This document shows positions 1-55,611 of a DNA stretch of 64,000 nucleotides, piece by piece. The first letter of the stretch is position 1; each line of letters opens with the position of its first letter. A program made the translations under genes and the position numbers. Origin of the DNA: Imbricaverruca yamaguchii. Lineage: Eukaryota > Arthropoda > Thecostraca > Neoverrucidae. The DNA lies in contig JAOTOL010001371.1 of assembly GCA_034440575.1 (NCBI GenBank), forward strand, positions 624,501-688,500. The letters run 5' to 3'. Under the pieces are notes generated by a model. The model made no database searches, was not told the DNA's origin, and saw only the letters and a program-made list of their open reading frames with translations.

Positions 1-400
1 GTAGGTCACATCGAGGTCTTTAAATTTTTCCATTGTCTGGAGGAGGGATATCTCAGGGAAATGTTTGAACTGAACAGAAATGATGCAATTAGAGGTCATC
101 AATTCAAAATTAAAGTTACCAACAGCAGGACAAGGTCAACACAGTCTTTCTTCACCAACAGGGTAATAAAACACTGGAACCAGCTGCCAGAAACCATTGT
201 CAATAGCAGCATATTCAACATCTTTAAAAAAACACCATAGACAATCATAAGAATGGAGGGCTTGCTTTTGAACATTCCAGGGTGGGCTGATGGACGGATT
301 TGGTGGGCAACTGGTTGAGTGTACAGAGTGCAACCGAGAAGGGCCCTTAAGGCTCATAGTTGCACTGATCTGCTATGCCTTTGTGTCTTGATGTCTAATA
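1..400 (+). mobile_element. CR1/L2-like LINE, 3' end fragment
   Basis: Frame 1 is open from base 1 to the TAG at 238-240 and encodes the C-terminal tail of a LINE reverse-transcriptase polyprotein (FFTNRVIKHWNQLPETIV), the usual ending of CR1-type ORF2. The following 3' UTR (241-400) is nearly the same as 25040-25200. The element is cut by the window edge, so the remainder cannot be judged. Confidence 0.75.
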
Positions 401-2037
401 CCACAATGTTCTTTTTTTTGTGGTTTTTTGTTTGTTCCACACCATCTTAGGTAAGGTTAGGTTAAGTTAGCTTGGGCTAGTTTTCGTTTTTAATTTTGGA
501 GTTTTAGGAAATAAATTGCTCGACATTCTTCTAGTTATATTTTTTATAGTTTTGCTTTCTCCAAATACAGGCTAGGCTAGGTTAGGTTATTCACATTATT
601 TTGCTCACAACATGAAAAGTAAGTATTTGTATGGACAATAACTGGCCCATCATCTTAGTCACCGTCATAAACAAAGTTACCATCAATTCTGAGCAGCACA
701 ATAACCCGCCAAAAACCATTGTCTCAGAAATGAATTTTTTAGACCACATATAAAGCCGGAACCGGAACATAGCCCACCCAGCTTTTCAGTGTCCATGGCT
801 GAATAATGATGCCATAACATTACAATTAAGCTTGTTTATTCAAGAGCAATATCACTTATGCCTTGCCAAGCCTGCCAGATATTATGCGATGTGAAACTAA
901 GGTATGCTGGTTATTGTAGCTTGAGGGCGCATCAACTGCGCAAGCCATGCAGCGAGGTTGGCAAGCGAGCGCCCGTGATTTCAGGGCTGTATGCAGCGAG
1001 GCTGGCAAGATGCTGACATAATCGGATTTATATCACGTGGAAAACATTTGCTGTGAACACACATCCACCTTGTGCAGACTATCACTGGCTTGCGACTGGA
1101 TTCAGAGGTTCTCTGATCTCAGAGGTACTTTTCTTCACTGAAATCTTGCCGCACGACTGCACTGATCCGCACGCCATCGTATACCAAATCAAAATGGCCG
1201 AAAGTTCGCAGTTGTTTCGTTGAGTAGCGCTATGGTGCTAATGTTCCCGCCACTTCTTTTTCACGCTGCGTATCTTAACTACTCAATTGCTAGCCGAAAG
1301 CAGTCATAGAGCGTTGAAACTCACACCAAAAAGCAATTGCTACAGTGGTAAATATAAGCAGTTGAATTATTCTGGCCTGCATGGCATAATACCCATGGTT
1401 GCTAGGATCAAGCTTCCTCATTATTGTAGTCTAACTAGGCTAGAACTAGCACCTTACAATCGAACAGTACAAATGGTGCTTGTTACCAGCATCCTTAGCC
1501 ATTTATAATGCAATTAGCAGCAAAGGTGATAGTCGTTTTTTAACAGAGTATGCACTTCTCGGTAGAGTGGACTGTACTTGATCACCTGCCTTCGACATGC
1601 TCTTAACAGATAAAGTGCCATGCGTTTCACCAATGGCGAATGCCAAGTATATGTGCTGCCAAGTATTGCATTTTATTGTCTGTCGTCCCTGCCTGTCGGT
1701 CTGCACAGCCAGCTTGGCCATGACCTCCACCACCACCTCCACCCCACCCTCCAACCGTTACTCGTACTCGTTGATCGTCTGCTGATGGTCTGCATTGCTC
1801 ACCGGTCCACAATGCAATTCCCATATGACGGGCTGAACACACTAGAACGTTCACCGGCAAACGAAGCCGTTGTCTGGAAACATGAACAGGTGGAAGTCAC
1901 CACCTCCCTAGCACCTCACGTACTTTGTCAGCGTGCTAAACTTGCAGTCGTGGTGGAAGGAGAGACGGCTTGGCACCGTGCAGAGAAGGCCATGGCTAGT
2001 TTTTATGTTTCATGACTCACGGTGTGCTTAACATGCG
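401..2037. other. No gene recognised; TAGGTTAGG-rich repeat inside
   Basis: No coding or RNA gene is visible. Bases about 430-600 are rich in TAGGTTAGG-type words and resemble, inverted, 34960-35165, so they are probably copies of one short interspersed repeat. The ORFs around 1500-2015 lie on both strands over the same bases and have no recognisable domain. Confidence 0.5.
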
Positions 2038-2413
2038 CCCTGGAGGACCTCTGAAAATTTCGCGCACTGGGGGGAGGTGGGCGGATTCTGCCCCCAAGAT
2101 CTCGACTGTTCTTAAGGCTAGAGCAACGAAATTCACAGGGTGGATGGGTACGGTAGTGAACTCTATTTTGTACAAATGTAGTGATCTTAGGTGAATATCT
2201 TGAAGGACAAATGAGGTCAGAAAGTCAACATTTTCTGGTTTTGCGTGGCTTGGCGTATCATTGCTATGGATCACTGTGATTGTGTTTAAATGCTCCAAAA
2301 TGGCCATTAATGATTGTAGGACATTACTAATGATGCAATGCAGATGGAAACCCGTATTTGACGTCAGGTCATCTATATGGCAGAACTTTATGAGGCCATT
2401 ACCTGCTTCAGTT
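2038..2413 (+). mobile_element. TTAA-flanked MITE-like element A, truncated copy A1
   Basis: The left end starts TTAACATGCGCCCTGGAGG and the body matches 8875-9260 with moderate divergence. It stops near 2413, well short of the right terminus seen in copy A2. The AGGTCA direct repeat present in the other copies is degraded here (AGGACA-AATG-AGGTCA around 2205-2222). Confidence 0.7.
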
Positions 2414-2712
2414 CCAGGGGCGGTCCGTGGCACCTAAGTGAGGTGAGGCAAAAAAAATGGCCGCATTTCGACCAGTATTTTTCATAAGTACCCATTATTG
2501 TTTTATGTTAAGATGGGTAAGGACAACTTAATTTGGCGCTGCAAGGTCCCAAGCCCATCACCATCGTTCCGAAGTCAGTGAATTTCAACTCTCTCCCTCG
2601 TGTTCAAATGCTCCCGAAATTGCCGGGAAGTTTTCACATATAAGATATCATTGAGGTTTTCATATATTTCCATTTCATCACCCGAAATGGCTAGCATACC
2701 CACACACACATA

Positions 2713-2719
<7 letters not shown>

Positions 2720-2784
<65 letters not shown>
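2720..2784. repeat. (TA)n microsatellite
   Basis: About 32 TA units in an almost unbroken run. It is AT-only and has no coding value; open frames across it are artefacts. Confidence 0.95.
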
Positions 2785-2786
<2 letters not shown>

Positions 2787-4006
2787 TTATGTATAGAATA
2801 ATAACAATTATTGTTGTTGTTCTGATTATGTATTTTTTCAATATCTGATTATTTCAATAATTGCAAAATACATGAAGTTAATGGTAAGCCCCACATCGGT
2901 GGATTGCATGCTCCATGGTACCCCATGTTAAAAGTATAGATTTTTAGTGGACATAGCCAACATTGAGGGGGCACTTGCCCTTGAAAAAAATATACAAAAA
3001 TATACAAAATATTTTTTGTTAACACGTGACAGTGTTTCACCACGTGGTAGTGGTTTCCTCAAAGTATCACGGTAGTTTATGCTTGAAGGCTTGCCATTAT
3101 GGTAACCAACAAGTAATTAGGAACACCCGGGCCCGTTGAAGGTAAGCGGCTACCTCCCCTTCCCCTCATACAAAAAGTAATAGATGGTCGACTCGCGTTT
3201 GACAAACTACGCAGTGAACGGTAAACAGAAGTGTCAACAGCGCAGGCGGACAATAAAAACTGGCATCTACTATGAAGGCCATTGTAGTGACTAAAATGGT
3301 GAGTCTGCACCAAATGTGGGGAGGATTTGACCTTGAGCGGCGCTGCTGCCATGTCATCTAGGTGTAGACGGTTTTTCATCTCGGAGTAGGTCCTTGTAGC
3401 CATCACGTAGAGGCGCTGCTCTGAGGCTGTCAGATTTTGTGAGTCTGTGGCTCCTAAAGGGCCTCCGTAGCCATCGCGTAGAGGCACTGCTCTGACCAAG
3501 GAATCCAATTGCAGTTAACCCTTCCGAGGATCTCGTCGAGCAACCGCTCCCGCGATGGAAGTGCTTGCATTCCTGTCTTGGGTGAGCCATCAAATCCACC
3601 AGGCGCTGTACCGTAGCTACATTTCACATACTCCACCAATTGTACATCATGCGAGGGATGGACGATTTGTGACGGTGGGGTGGAGACATACGTTGGTCCC
3701 CACACTTGACAAGGCCGCTGCTAAGGCACTCTGCACTAAGTGCAAAAGTCTCACCTACTCACGATGCCACATTTCACAAACTTGGCTTCCGAAAATGCGC
3801 TGCGAAGTATGCTGAGGGAAGCCGAACTGTTTCGGGTACTTCATAGTCACTCGGCTATGCGCTAAGACGACGCATTTCCGCACACGATGTCTACTTGCGA
3901 ACGCTGTGGGAAAATTGCACATCCCTGTGAAATGTTCACCGAGAGTCGCCGGTCTTGGTCGGCGAGGCGGTGGAAGACGCTCGCTGCGTGCTCGGCCCGC
4001 GCGTGG
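2785..4006. other. Downstream flank of GT92 gene; a 71-bp spaced duplication
   Basis: Nothing coding is recognised. A 28-bp motif containing CGTAGAGGC and CTGCTCTGA occurs at 3397-3424 and again at 3468-3495, a two-copy 71-bp repeat. Confidence 0.45.
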
Positions 4007-48012
<44,006 letters not shown>

Positions 48013-48046
48013 CACGTGTCAGTGGAGACGTCCGGCCTCACTGGGG

Positions 48047-48500
48047 CGTCTCATCCAGCTGCCAGTCCTGCTAGTCCTGCCAGCCTCACCCAGCTGCCAG
48101 TCTCATCCAGCTACCAGTCTCATCCAGCTGTCAGTCTCATCCAGCTGTCAGTCTCATCCAGCTGCAAGTATCACCCAGCTTCCAGTCTCACCCAGCTTCC
48201 AGTCTCATCCAGCTGCCAGTCCTGCTAGTCCTGCCAGCCTCACCCAGCTGCCAGTCCTGCTAGTCCCGCCAGTCTCACCCAGCTACCAGTCTCATCCAGC
48301 TACCAGTCTCATCCAGCTGTCAGTCTCATCCAGCTGTCAGTCTCATCCAGCTGTAAGTATCACCCAGCTTCCAGTAGTCTCACCCAGCTGCCAGTCTCAC
48401 GCAGCTGCCAGTGCCACCCAGCTGCCAGTCTCACCCAGCTGCCAATCTCAATCAGCTGCCAGTTTCACCCAGCTGCCAGCCTCACCCAGATGCCAGTCAT
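48047..48500. repeat. 17-bp minisatellite rich in CAGCTG
   Basis: Units of 17 bp with consensus CTCACCCAGCTGCCAGT repeat about 26 times. I count 16 exact CAGCTG hexamers. The array starts about 35 bp upstream of the GT92 start codon, so it lies in the 5' UTR or promoter of that gene. Confidence 0.92.
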
Positions 48501-48700
48501 GTTAGTCCTGCCATTTTCCGCCAGTGGATGTAGATGGCACTCCTGCCTAAAAGTTGGCGGTGTTTGATGCTGTTCGGCTGTGGGAATCCCTAGTGAACAG
48601 CTGATGCTGGAGCGCGCGCGGCGCCGATCTGACCGGTGACGTCACATCTGATGACCAGCATACTTGATGATGAAATGGTTGCAGGATTCTGGTGGGCGTG
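48501..48700. other. Spacer between two tandem arrays
   Basis: No feature recognised. Confidence 0.4.
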
Positions 48701-49165
48701 CACGTCTGCTCGCGATGGAGACGCCGGGAGGAGTGCAGGCGGGCAGACTCTGACGTCTGATAGGCGCACCAGACGCGAGCTGTCGGCCGGCGGTGCACGT
48801 CTGCTCGCGATGGAGACGCCGGGAGGAGTGCAGGCGGACAGACTCTGACGTCTGATAGGCGCACCAGACGCGAGCTGTCGGCCGGCGGTACACGTCTGCT
48901 CGCGATGGAGACGCCGGGAGGAGTGCAGGCGGGCAGACTGACGTCTGATAGGCGCACCAGACGCGAGCTGTCGGCCGGCGGTGCACGTCTGCTCGCGATG
49001 GAGACGCCGGGAGGAGTGCAGGCGGGCAGACTCTGACGTCTGATAGGCGCACCAGACGCGAGCTGTCGGCCGGCGGTACACGTCTGCTCGCGATGGAGAC
49101 GCCGGGAGGAGTGCAGGCGGGCAGACTGACGTCTGATTGGCGCACCAGACGCGAGCTGTCGGCCA
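48701..49165. repeat. 95-bp tandem repeat, five copies, GC-rich
   Basis: Copies start at 48701, 48796, 48891, 48984 and 49079 with CACGTCTGCTCGCGATGGAG. Copies 3 and 5 lack a CT (93 bp) and begin after GGTA, while copies 2 and 4 have the 95-bp form after GGTG, so pairs 2-3 and 4-5 form a higher-order unit of about 188 bp. Each unit holds TGACGTC. The 261-codon minus frame over it is a composition artefact, since 95 is not a multiple of 3. Confidence 0.92.
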
Positions 49166-49440
49166 GTGTTGCCACTTGACGACCAGTAATCAGCAGGTGG
49201 CAGCGCAGGTGACATGACGGGGAATCCACTGCCGCAAGTGCGAGGGACCAACCTAATACATGTGGCGCGCAGATAAACACGGAGACGGCACGAGGAAGAT
49301 TCCGGATCTCGGCCACCGCCAATCGCCGTCACGACCGCAAAGGGAATGCCAAGTCACATTGTGATCACCATCAAAGTTACAGGTGTCAACGGCGAAAGAT
49401 CTAATCACGAAATATTTCATTAGTGTCTGCGCCGGTCACC
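49166..49440. other. No gene recognised
   Basis: Nothing supported. Confidence 0.4.
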
Positions 49441-50490
49441 CAATCATGGGCAAATCTGGTTTCAAGCAATAGCCTGTGGTGAACCATCGTGCAACATTTC
49501 AAATCGGTACATGTCAAGATCCAAATTAGGTGTCTCAATTTTTCAATATCTTCAGTATCGCCATTTATTAGATGACGATTTTGAAGCGATATCAACCGAA
49601 CGCGAGATTCGGTTGCATTCGCCTCAATTACCATGAAATGATCGTTATTTAATATGGCTTGTTATGTTGTTATGGGGTATCAGAAAGCTAAGCAATATAT
49701 TTTGTCAATGAAAAAGGCCAAGCTGATCCCTCAATCACCTATTTTTCCGTTTTCTCTCAAAACTATCCAAATCTGATATCAAGCAATAGTCAGTGGTGAA
49801 CACTCGACTAACATTTCGAACCTGAACATGTCAATGTCAAACCGCAAGACCGGAGGTTAGCTTACATGGTTCGAAGTACACGCGCCTCGTTGCTATGTCT
49901 TCAATTCTCATCAAGTGGAGTTATTCGACGTGCTGTGTCCCACTCTATCAAACTGTTCAGAAATCACATTAATTTTCAAAGTCAAAGGTCGAACTCATTT
50001 CTTCGGTCGCCCCACGTTTCTTCGCTTTCTCCAAAAGCTACCCATGGTTGGTACCAAGAGATAGCCCGTGGACAACTCTGGAGCAATGCCTCAAGCAGAT
50101 CATACCTCACGATCAAAGGTTCGTTAAATTTTCAGAGTCCTCGCGTTTCGTGGCTATGACTTCAATTTGCATTATGTTGGCGTCATTCGACGTGGCTTGC
50201 CGTACGTATCAGGATGTTGAGATATCGTCATGGAAATAATTTTAAAGGTGTGGAAGGTCCGGCGTTTTTCCAATGATTGATATTAATAGGAATAGGATGG
50301 TCAGATATCTTTTTGTTTGCAGCCTTTGTGATAGCAAGCACTCGTATCCTATATGACTAGGGGCTCCTCAAGAAATTTATCGTAACCTGCTCAGACGGTG
50401 CTCTCATCGCTGGTTTTTAATTTACGCTGCCACATTGCTGTTCCGGACATATCAAATATGTGATTTTTCAGTTTGTCCGCTTTCCTCTTT
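49441..50490 (+). repeat. Interspersed repeat C with internal repeats
   Basis: Three diverged internal units share CAAGCAATAG...GTGGTGAAC-type blocks at about 49447, 49769 and 50038. Bases 50150-50480 match 10680-11210. The repeat has no coding frame and its borders are not resolved. Confidence 0.5.
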
Positions 50491-51640
50491 ATGGTTCAAC
50501 GGAATCTGTCAAATTTGCAAGAGAAGCCACGCGTGAATATGCACAATTTTATACCTAAACCGAGTTCATAACCGCGAGAGCAATGTTGTAATCAGTAGTA
50601 GATCCACGAATTGTCATGTGGGCACCTGCCTGGAGGGGCATCATCTCTTTGTAGCGCCGCTACTGTGAAAGCCTCTGGCTGCAAATCTCGAGGGGCGGGT
50701 TACACCTGACCCTTCCCAAAGCGAACCTTTCATTTCAACGGGGTGCCTTTTTATTTCATAGGAGCGCCTCAGGTTGAAAAATTTGAGCAGGTACATTGGA
50801 ACCTTTTCAGAAGGACGCATTTTCCCTGAGAAACGCCACCTGACACGTAGGGATACCTTACGACGTAACACTAGACGTTCATAGGTAACGAAAAGTAGTG
50901 AAACTTGCTAATTTCGTGGAACATTTATTCCGCAACATCTCATTTTTAACAATGGTAAATCTGAAAAAAATTGAATACACTTGTCATTGATTTGAAGTGT
51001 CTGAAAATGGCATTCGAAAAGAAGTGGCTGAAATCCAAGGATTTATTTTCGGGTAGGGGGAGGGAAGGCGGGGCTAGGCTCCTCTATCCTGTTCAAACTT
51101 ACCGCGTCCCGGGTTTGTTCCCCCTCCCCAATTTCGAATCCGTGGTTACACCTATGACCACTGGTGTGGGCAGGGCCCGGCTCTGACCTGTCGCCCGCGT
51201 GTCGCCGACGGCACTGTCGGCCCGTCGATAGTCCTGGGTTATCAGAACCGCCTATGCACATGTCACACACATACACACACTGATAGGAGCCGACGGCGGC
51301 CAGCAGGTCAACTAGCGCCACCAGCGACAGGTTTTGTAACTACCGCTACGGGAGCTTGCTGCGGTTGTCTCTTTATGAAACGCTTGCATGTGGGATGAGA
51401 CAGGAGAAATTGAAGACAAACCACCGCATTGAGTGGTAATGCATTCACTTAGTCATCTTCCAGTATCACAAGCATCGTGATGCGATCAAAATTAGATGCG
51501 GACTTGGGCATTACAAGGTCTAGGCCAACCTGTTTTGATCGTGTTGGTCGACACAAATCATTTATTTGTTCGAAGACTGCAGTCATGGTTCACAAACTCG
51601 CACCTGGTGTTAAAATACTTCGATATCAGTGTTTCCTGAA
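50491..51640. other. Intergenic; copy of repeat D
   Basis: Bases 51085-51155 match 12690-12760 and the reverse of 10604-10668. Nothing else recognised. Confidence 0.4.
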
Positions 51641-52520
51641 CATACTTAAATGTGTTTCGCGTACCACCCATGGAGCGGACAGGAGCTCTCCTTTTGCTCT
51701 GTCGGTCGCTTATACGCTCAAAGTTGGATTGTGCGTGTTATGTTTATGATGGAGCATGTAATTCCACCAAACGAACACTGGATATTGTTCACCATACTGC
51801 TATCCGTATCGCACCATGGCATTTCGCACCTTGCCCACAATTAGCCTGCTAGCAGAAGTGCACGGGTCGCCTCCGTCTGCGCAGAGAAAGGGTGGGAATG
51901 CACTACGCTTGAGAACTTCGCCAGCTCCCTGACTACCCGGCTTAGTCCCATGATTTTTTTTCAAGACCACCGACAATCCTTTCAATGGAGCGAAATTTGA
52001 TTCGTGAGCCTTTTGATGTGCGCATTCGTTTTTCCAGGAAAGTTAGCTTATTCTTCAAAGAATTCGGAGAGATGAGGGCATGCAGACTTCCCATGGGACG
52101 TAATCGCACCAGGGTAGATACATCCAGGGTGAAAACGAGAAAAACAGAGGGCGCTAAATGACCACACCTGGTCGATGCGCCCCAGAACTCAAATAACCAA
52201 CCAAGAGAAAAACAGATGTGTCCCCAGAGGAGTTTCGCGCACTGGCTCTGGAATATATATGAATCACTTCAGGGCTGGGCGACAACCTACACGAATGGAT
52301 CTCGAACAGAGGACGGAGAGTGCAGCGCTATTGTTTGCGTCTCAGTTATGTGATCATTCTCGCTCCCAGCATACGCATCAGAACTTGTCGCTATTCTGAA
52401 AGCCTTATTCTACATCCATGTGTCGGAGGGAGATGGACACATTATGTTCACGGATTCCTTAAGCAGCGTTTTGTACCCGAACACATTTTCTCCGTCAAAT
52501 CCAGGTGACAGAAATGAATT
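51641..52520 (+). mobile_element. Jockey-like LINE remnant: RT C-terminal region and RNase H
   Basis: Bases 51655-51920 encode PPMERTGALLLLCRSLIRSK, LDCACYVYDGA and LDIVHHTAIRIAPWHFA, the conserved region between RT and RNase H in Jockey/I-type LINEs. At 52285-52500, YTNGSRTEDG, LPAYASELVAILKAL and MFTDSLSSVL match the RNase H core (first Asp replaced by Asn, ASEL, TDSLS). Stops and shifts break the frame and a gap with SINE-like words lies between. Confidence 0.65.
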
Positions 52521-53483
52521 GAACAGCCACGCTAAATATGAATGCGAATTAACCAGAAAATACACAAGTACAGTAGGATCCTTGGAAAGCCTGAGTGCAC
52601 AGTACACAGCCAGGCCGACTGCATGACATCGGCGGCGGTCATGGTGACGATCTTACCAACTCGAATTGTCGCACAATTCCACCAGGCCTTCAGCCACACC
52701 TGAGACGGCTGCCAAGCTTGGCGCCGCTGTGACTCGGCTTTTCGCTCGGCACGCTACTACACTCTCAGTGCGACCGACTTCGTTCTCCTCGGATTTGTGT
52801 GGTCTCAAAGTCACTTCCTTTGTCGGGAAACCCATGAGTTCTGTGACCATATAGTAAGCATTCGGTTGAAGCTGCTGACATCTACCGCATCGCTGGCGAT
52901 AATTTGTTTAATGTCACATGAACCTGTATTCTTATAGATGTGCTGAGACTATAATTATTTGAATAATTCCTGTCGTTGTTCTTCATTTTAGAAGGGATAT
53001 TAAGGCAGATAATGGCTACGCTATAGGCCTACGAGGAATATTTCTTTGTCAAAATAAGTGGTCATGTTAAAACTGAAAAGAGCATATCTGATTCCACGTG
53101 CAATTTTAAGAATGCGAAGCGTTGTAGCAAAAAAAAATGAAGAAGTTATTACGGTTTCAAAGCTGACTGTTTGGCCTGGCCGACCAAGCGGAGTCGCCCA
53201 AACGTACTCTTCGGCTTGCTCGAGCTTCCCCTCGATCGCAGTCATTTATGGCCAGCTACTGCCTGCCACCTGGCGGTGGTACCAGTAGTTATATAGCCGA
53301 CCGCATGTGAAAGTAACTGGTTGCTGTTGAAATGTATATGCGCGTGACCGCTTCGTCGTAAAGGTAGGAGTTGATGCATCCCCTTGAAAATACTGTCATG
53401 AGTCATGTAACTGATCGACATCTATACCAGGATGCTCATGGACACACCTATCTGTGTTTTAACAGTCGCATGTCCGGCGGTCC
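52521..53483. other. Intergenic, no gene recognised
   Basis: Frames at 52653-52854 are open on both strands with no known domain. Confidence 0.4.
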
Positions 53484-54340
53484 GCGCCAACTTCCCCGGT
53501 CCGGGGGGGGGGGGGCGGCAGATGTCTGCCCCACATAAGATCTCTAGAACTCTAGATAATAACACATATCTCAGGATCTGTAAGAGATGGAAAGAAACGG
53601 CGAACGCTATTCGACAGTCCTTGAAGCTTGCTATCGATAATAGGTGGTGTGATTTAAGGTCAGGCCAACCGAAACTTTGTCCTCAGCTCAAGGTCATGAA
53701 GTAGCCTAGGGAGGGCATGTGGTTTGTCAATCGACACGTCATGGCGATACAACCACAATGCCAGTACTTTCCGCCTTCTAGCTCAATGCAGTGCGATATA
53801 ATGCGCAGAAATGTGCTAGTGATCTCAGGTGACCTCAGATGACCTTGGTGAGGTCACTGAGCAGAAGTGTCAGCGGTAAGATTGAGCATAGCGTCCAACT
53901 ACACGCCACAACTGCTGTGAGGCCATTCGGAGGGAAACTATGTAACCAGGAATCATCTGTATATTTTACCATAACCTTATAAAGGCGGAAGCCACGGCCG
54001 CGACCCGACCTCAGGTCAATGTTACGAAAGAAACTGGAGATACACATTATGGTCCCTGATGAGATCATGACGTGTTATAAGTTTGAAATCAATCGTCCAA
54101 TTATTGTGGAAGTTATACCACCTAGAACCCCGAGGGGTTTTGGGTCACTTCGCCTGATCTGGTGACCTGACCTGAGATGACCCAGGGTTTAAAATGTATG
54201 AGGATATGCGGAAAAGGCTAATGAGCAGCCATGTATGGTTTGGCATTGCTAACCCGATTAGTATCTCGGGAAATTATTTGGGAAAATCGGAAAAAAACCG
54301 CAGGGGGCTGATATCTGCCCCCCGGACGTGCCCGTGTAAA
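53484..54340. mobile_element. MITE-like element E with G-rich inverted ends and AGGTCA motifs
   Basis: The left end has CCGGTCCGGGGG, a (G)13 run and CAGATGTCTGCCCC; the right end, reverse-complemented, has GTCCGGGGGGCAGATATCAG. These form an imperfect inverted pair. Inside are TGACCT-CAGA-TGACCT (53830-53845, perfect DR4) and TGACCT-GAGA-TGACCC (54168-54183). No coding. Confidence 0.5.
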
Positions 54341-54489
54341 TGGGGAAGTGTCAAAGTTTTCCATTTCTTCATAGAGAGCCGAATCATTCACATGGAAATT
54401 TGTAAATTGTTTAGTGCTGATAAATCCCCAGGGTTTACCTCTGTTAAGCACGCATATTTTGTCCTCTGTAGCCACTCGATCGACACAAT

Positions 54490-54850
54490 CCGCTGAACCA
54501 TCCGGTACGCGGTCCATACGGTCCGCCATACCGCCATACAGTACGAGGTCCATACAGGTCCATGCAGCCCGTTAATTCAACTGTTGTGATGTGGTTCATA
54601 CAGCCCACTGAATTATTCAGTACGAGATTCATGCAGTCCGCTGAACCATAAAGTACGAGGTTCATATAGCCTGATAATCGAATTATTGTGAGGACCATGC
54701 GACCCGCTTAACCATCCAGTGCGAGGTCCATACAGCCCACTGAACCATCCAGTACGAGGACCATACAGCCCAGTAAAGGATCCAGTGCGAGGCCTTTACA
54801 GCCCACTGAACCATCCAGTACGAGGACCATACAGCACTCTAAATCACCCA
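54490..54850. repeat. 33-bp minisatellite
   Basis: CAGTRCGAGG recurs at 54717, 54750, 54783 and 54816 (33-bp period), with more diverged copies to the left. The 33-bp unit gives an open frame with an 11-residue repeat, which I do not regard as a gene. Confidence 0.85.
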
Positions 54851-54956
54851 GCAGTGCGGGGGCTGGCTCAGGTTCTCTGTAATATCAAATCACTGAAGCC
54901 AACTCAGTCAATATATCCTCCAATATCAAGATCTGCATATGTTCAGTTGGGGTCCA

Positions 54957-55145
54957 ACTACGCGCCTACAGGAGGAACCACCTACCGGCAGGTACTGGAA
55001 CTAACGCCCCGCTGCTACCACTACGCGCCCATAGGTGGTGCCACCTATCGGTAGGAACTGGAACTAACACACCCGCCGCTACCACTACGCGCCCATAGGT
55101 GGAGCCACCTATCGGTAGGTACTGGAACTAACGCCCCGACGTAAC
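54957..55145. repeat. About 64-bp tandem repeat with palindrome, three copies
   Basis: Copies start at about 54957, 55019 and 55084 with ACTACGCGCC. Each holds ATAGGTGG..CCACCTAT, an 8-bp-arm hairpin with a 2-nt centre, complete in copies 2 and 3. Confidence 0.85.
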
Positions 55146-55390
55146 CGTCAGATGATCTGATGCTCAGTGTGTGGGGTGGATGAGATTGACAGTTGCGTGT
55201 GGAAAACATATGTCCCGTCGATGCTGGTGGGCAATTTTTGACGCAGCTGTCCTATTGGTTTTTGAAAATGTTTGCATTCTTTTTAGTCGAGTTTTCTTAT
55301 CCCCAGCGCATGTCCCTTTGACTTGTCACGTGTCACATGTCCCCAACTTATATGCCGGTAACTCCTCGTTTGGCTTTTTCACATGATAAA

Positions 55391-55595
55391 TGTGCTCGTT
55401 GGCTGCATGCACTGCTTGGTGTGATTGCCCCCCGTGTCAGAGACTGTAACGTGCGGTGAATGTTAGTGACTGTACCGCCCTTTGTGGCGACTGGTGGGCG
55501 CGGCCGGCGGGGGCGCGGCAGTGTTTTGGTGGTGGGCGTGGAGGCCGGCAGTGTGAGGTTCCGTGGCACGCATATACAGCAATACAGCAGATACA
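55391..55595 (+). repeat. 5' LTR (205 bp)
   Basis: Starts TGTGCTCGTTGG and ends CAGATACA. It carries an extra 8 bp (TTTTGGTG, near 55521-55528) compared with the 3' LTR. CATATACAG near the end may be a TATA-like element. Confidence 0.95.
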
Positions 55596-55611
55596 AGCTA
55601 TTTCGGCAAAT

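Noticed and set aside
48547..49332. Minus-strand frame of 261 codons across the 95-bp repeat
   Set aside because: The peptide repeats follow the DNA repeat in shifting frames, and three frames are open at once; this is GC composition, not a gene.
54719..55054. Plus-strand frame with an 11-residue repeat
   Set aside because: The 33-bp unit gives an open frame by chance and the frame runs on into an unrelated tandem repeat.
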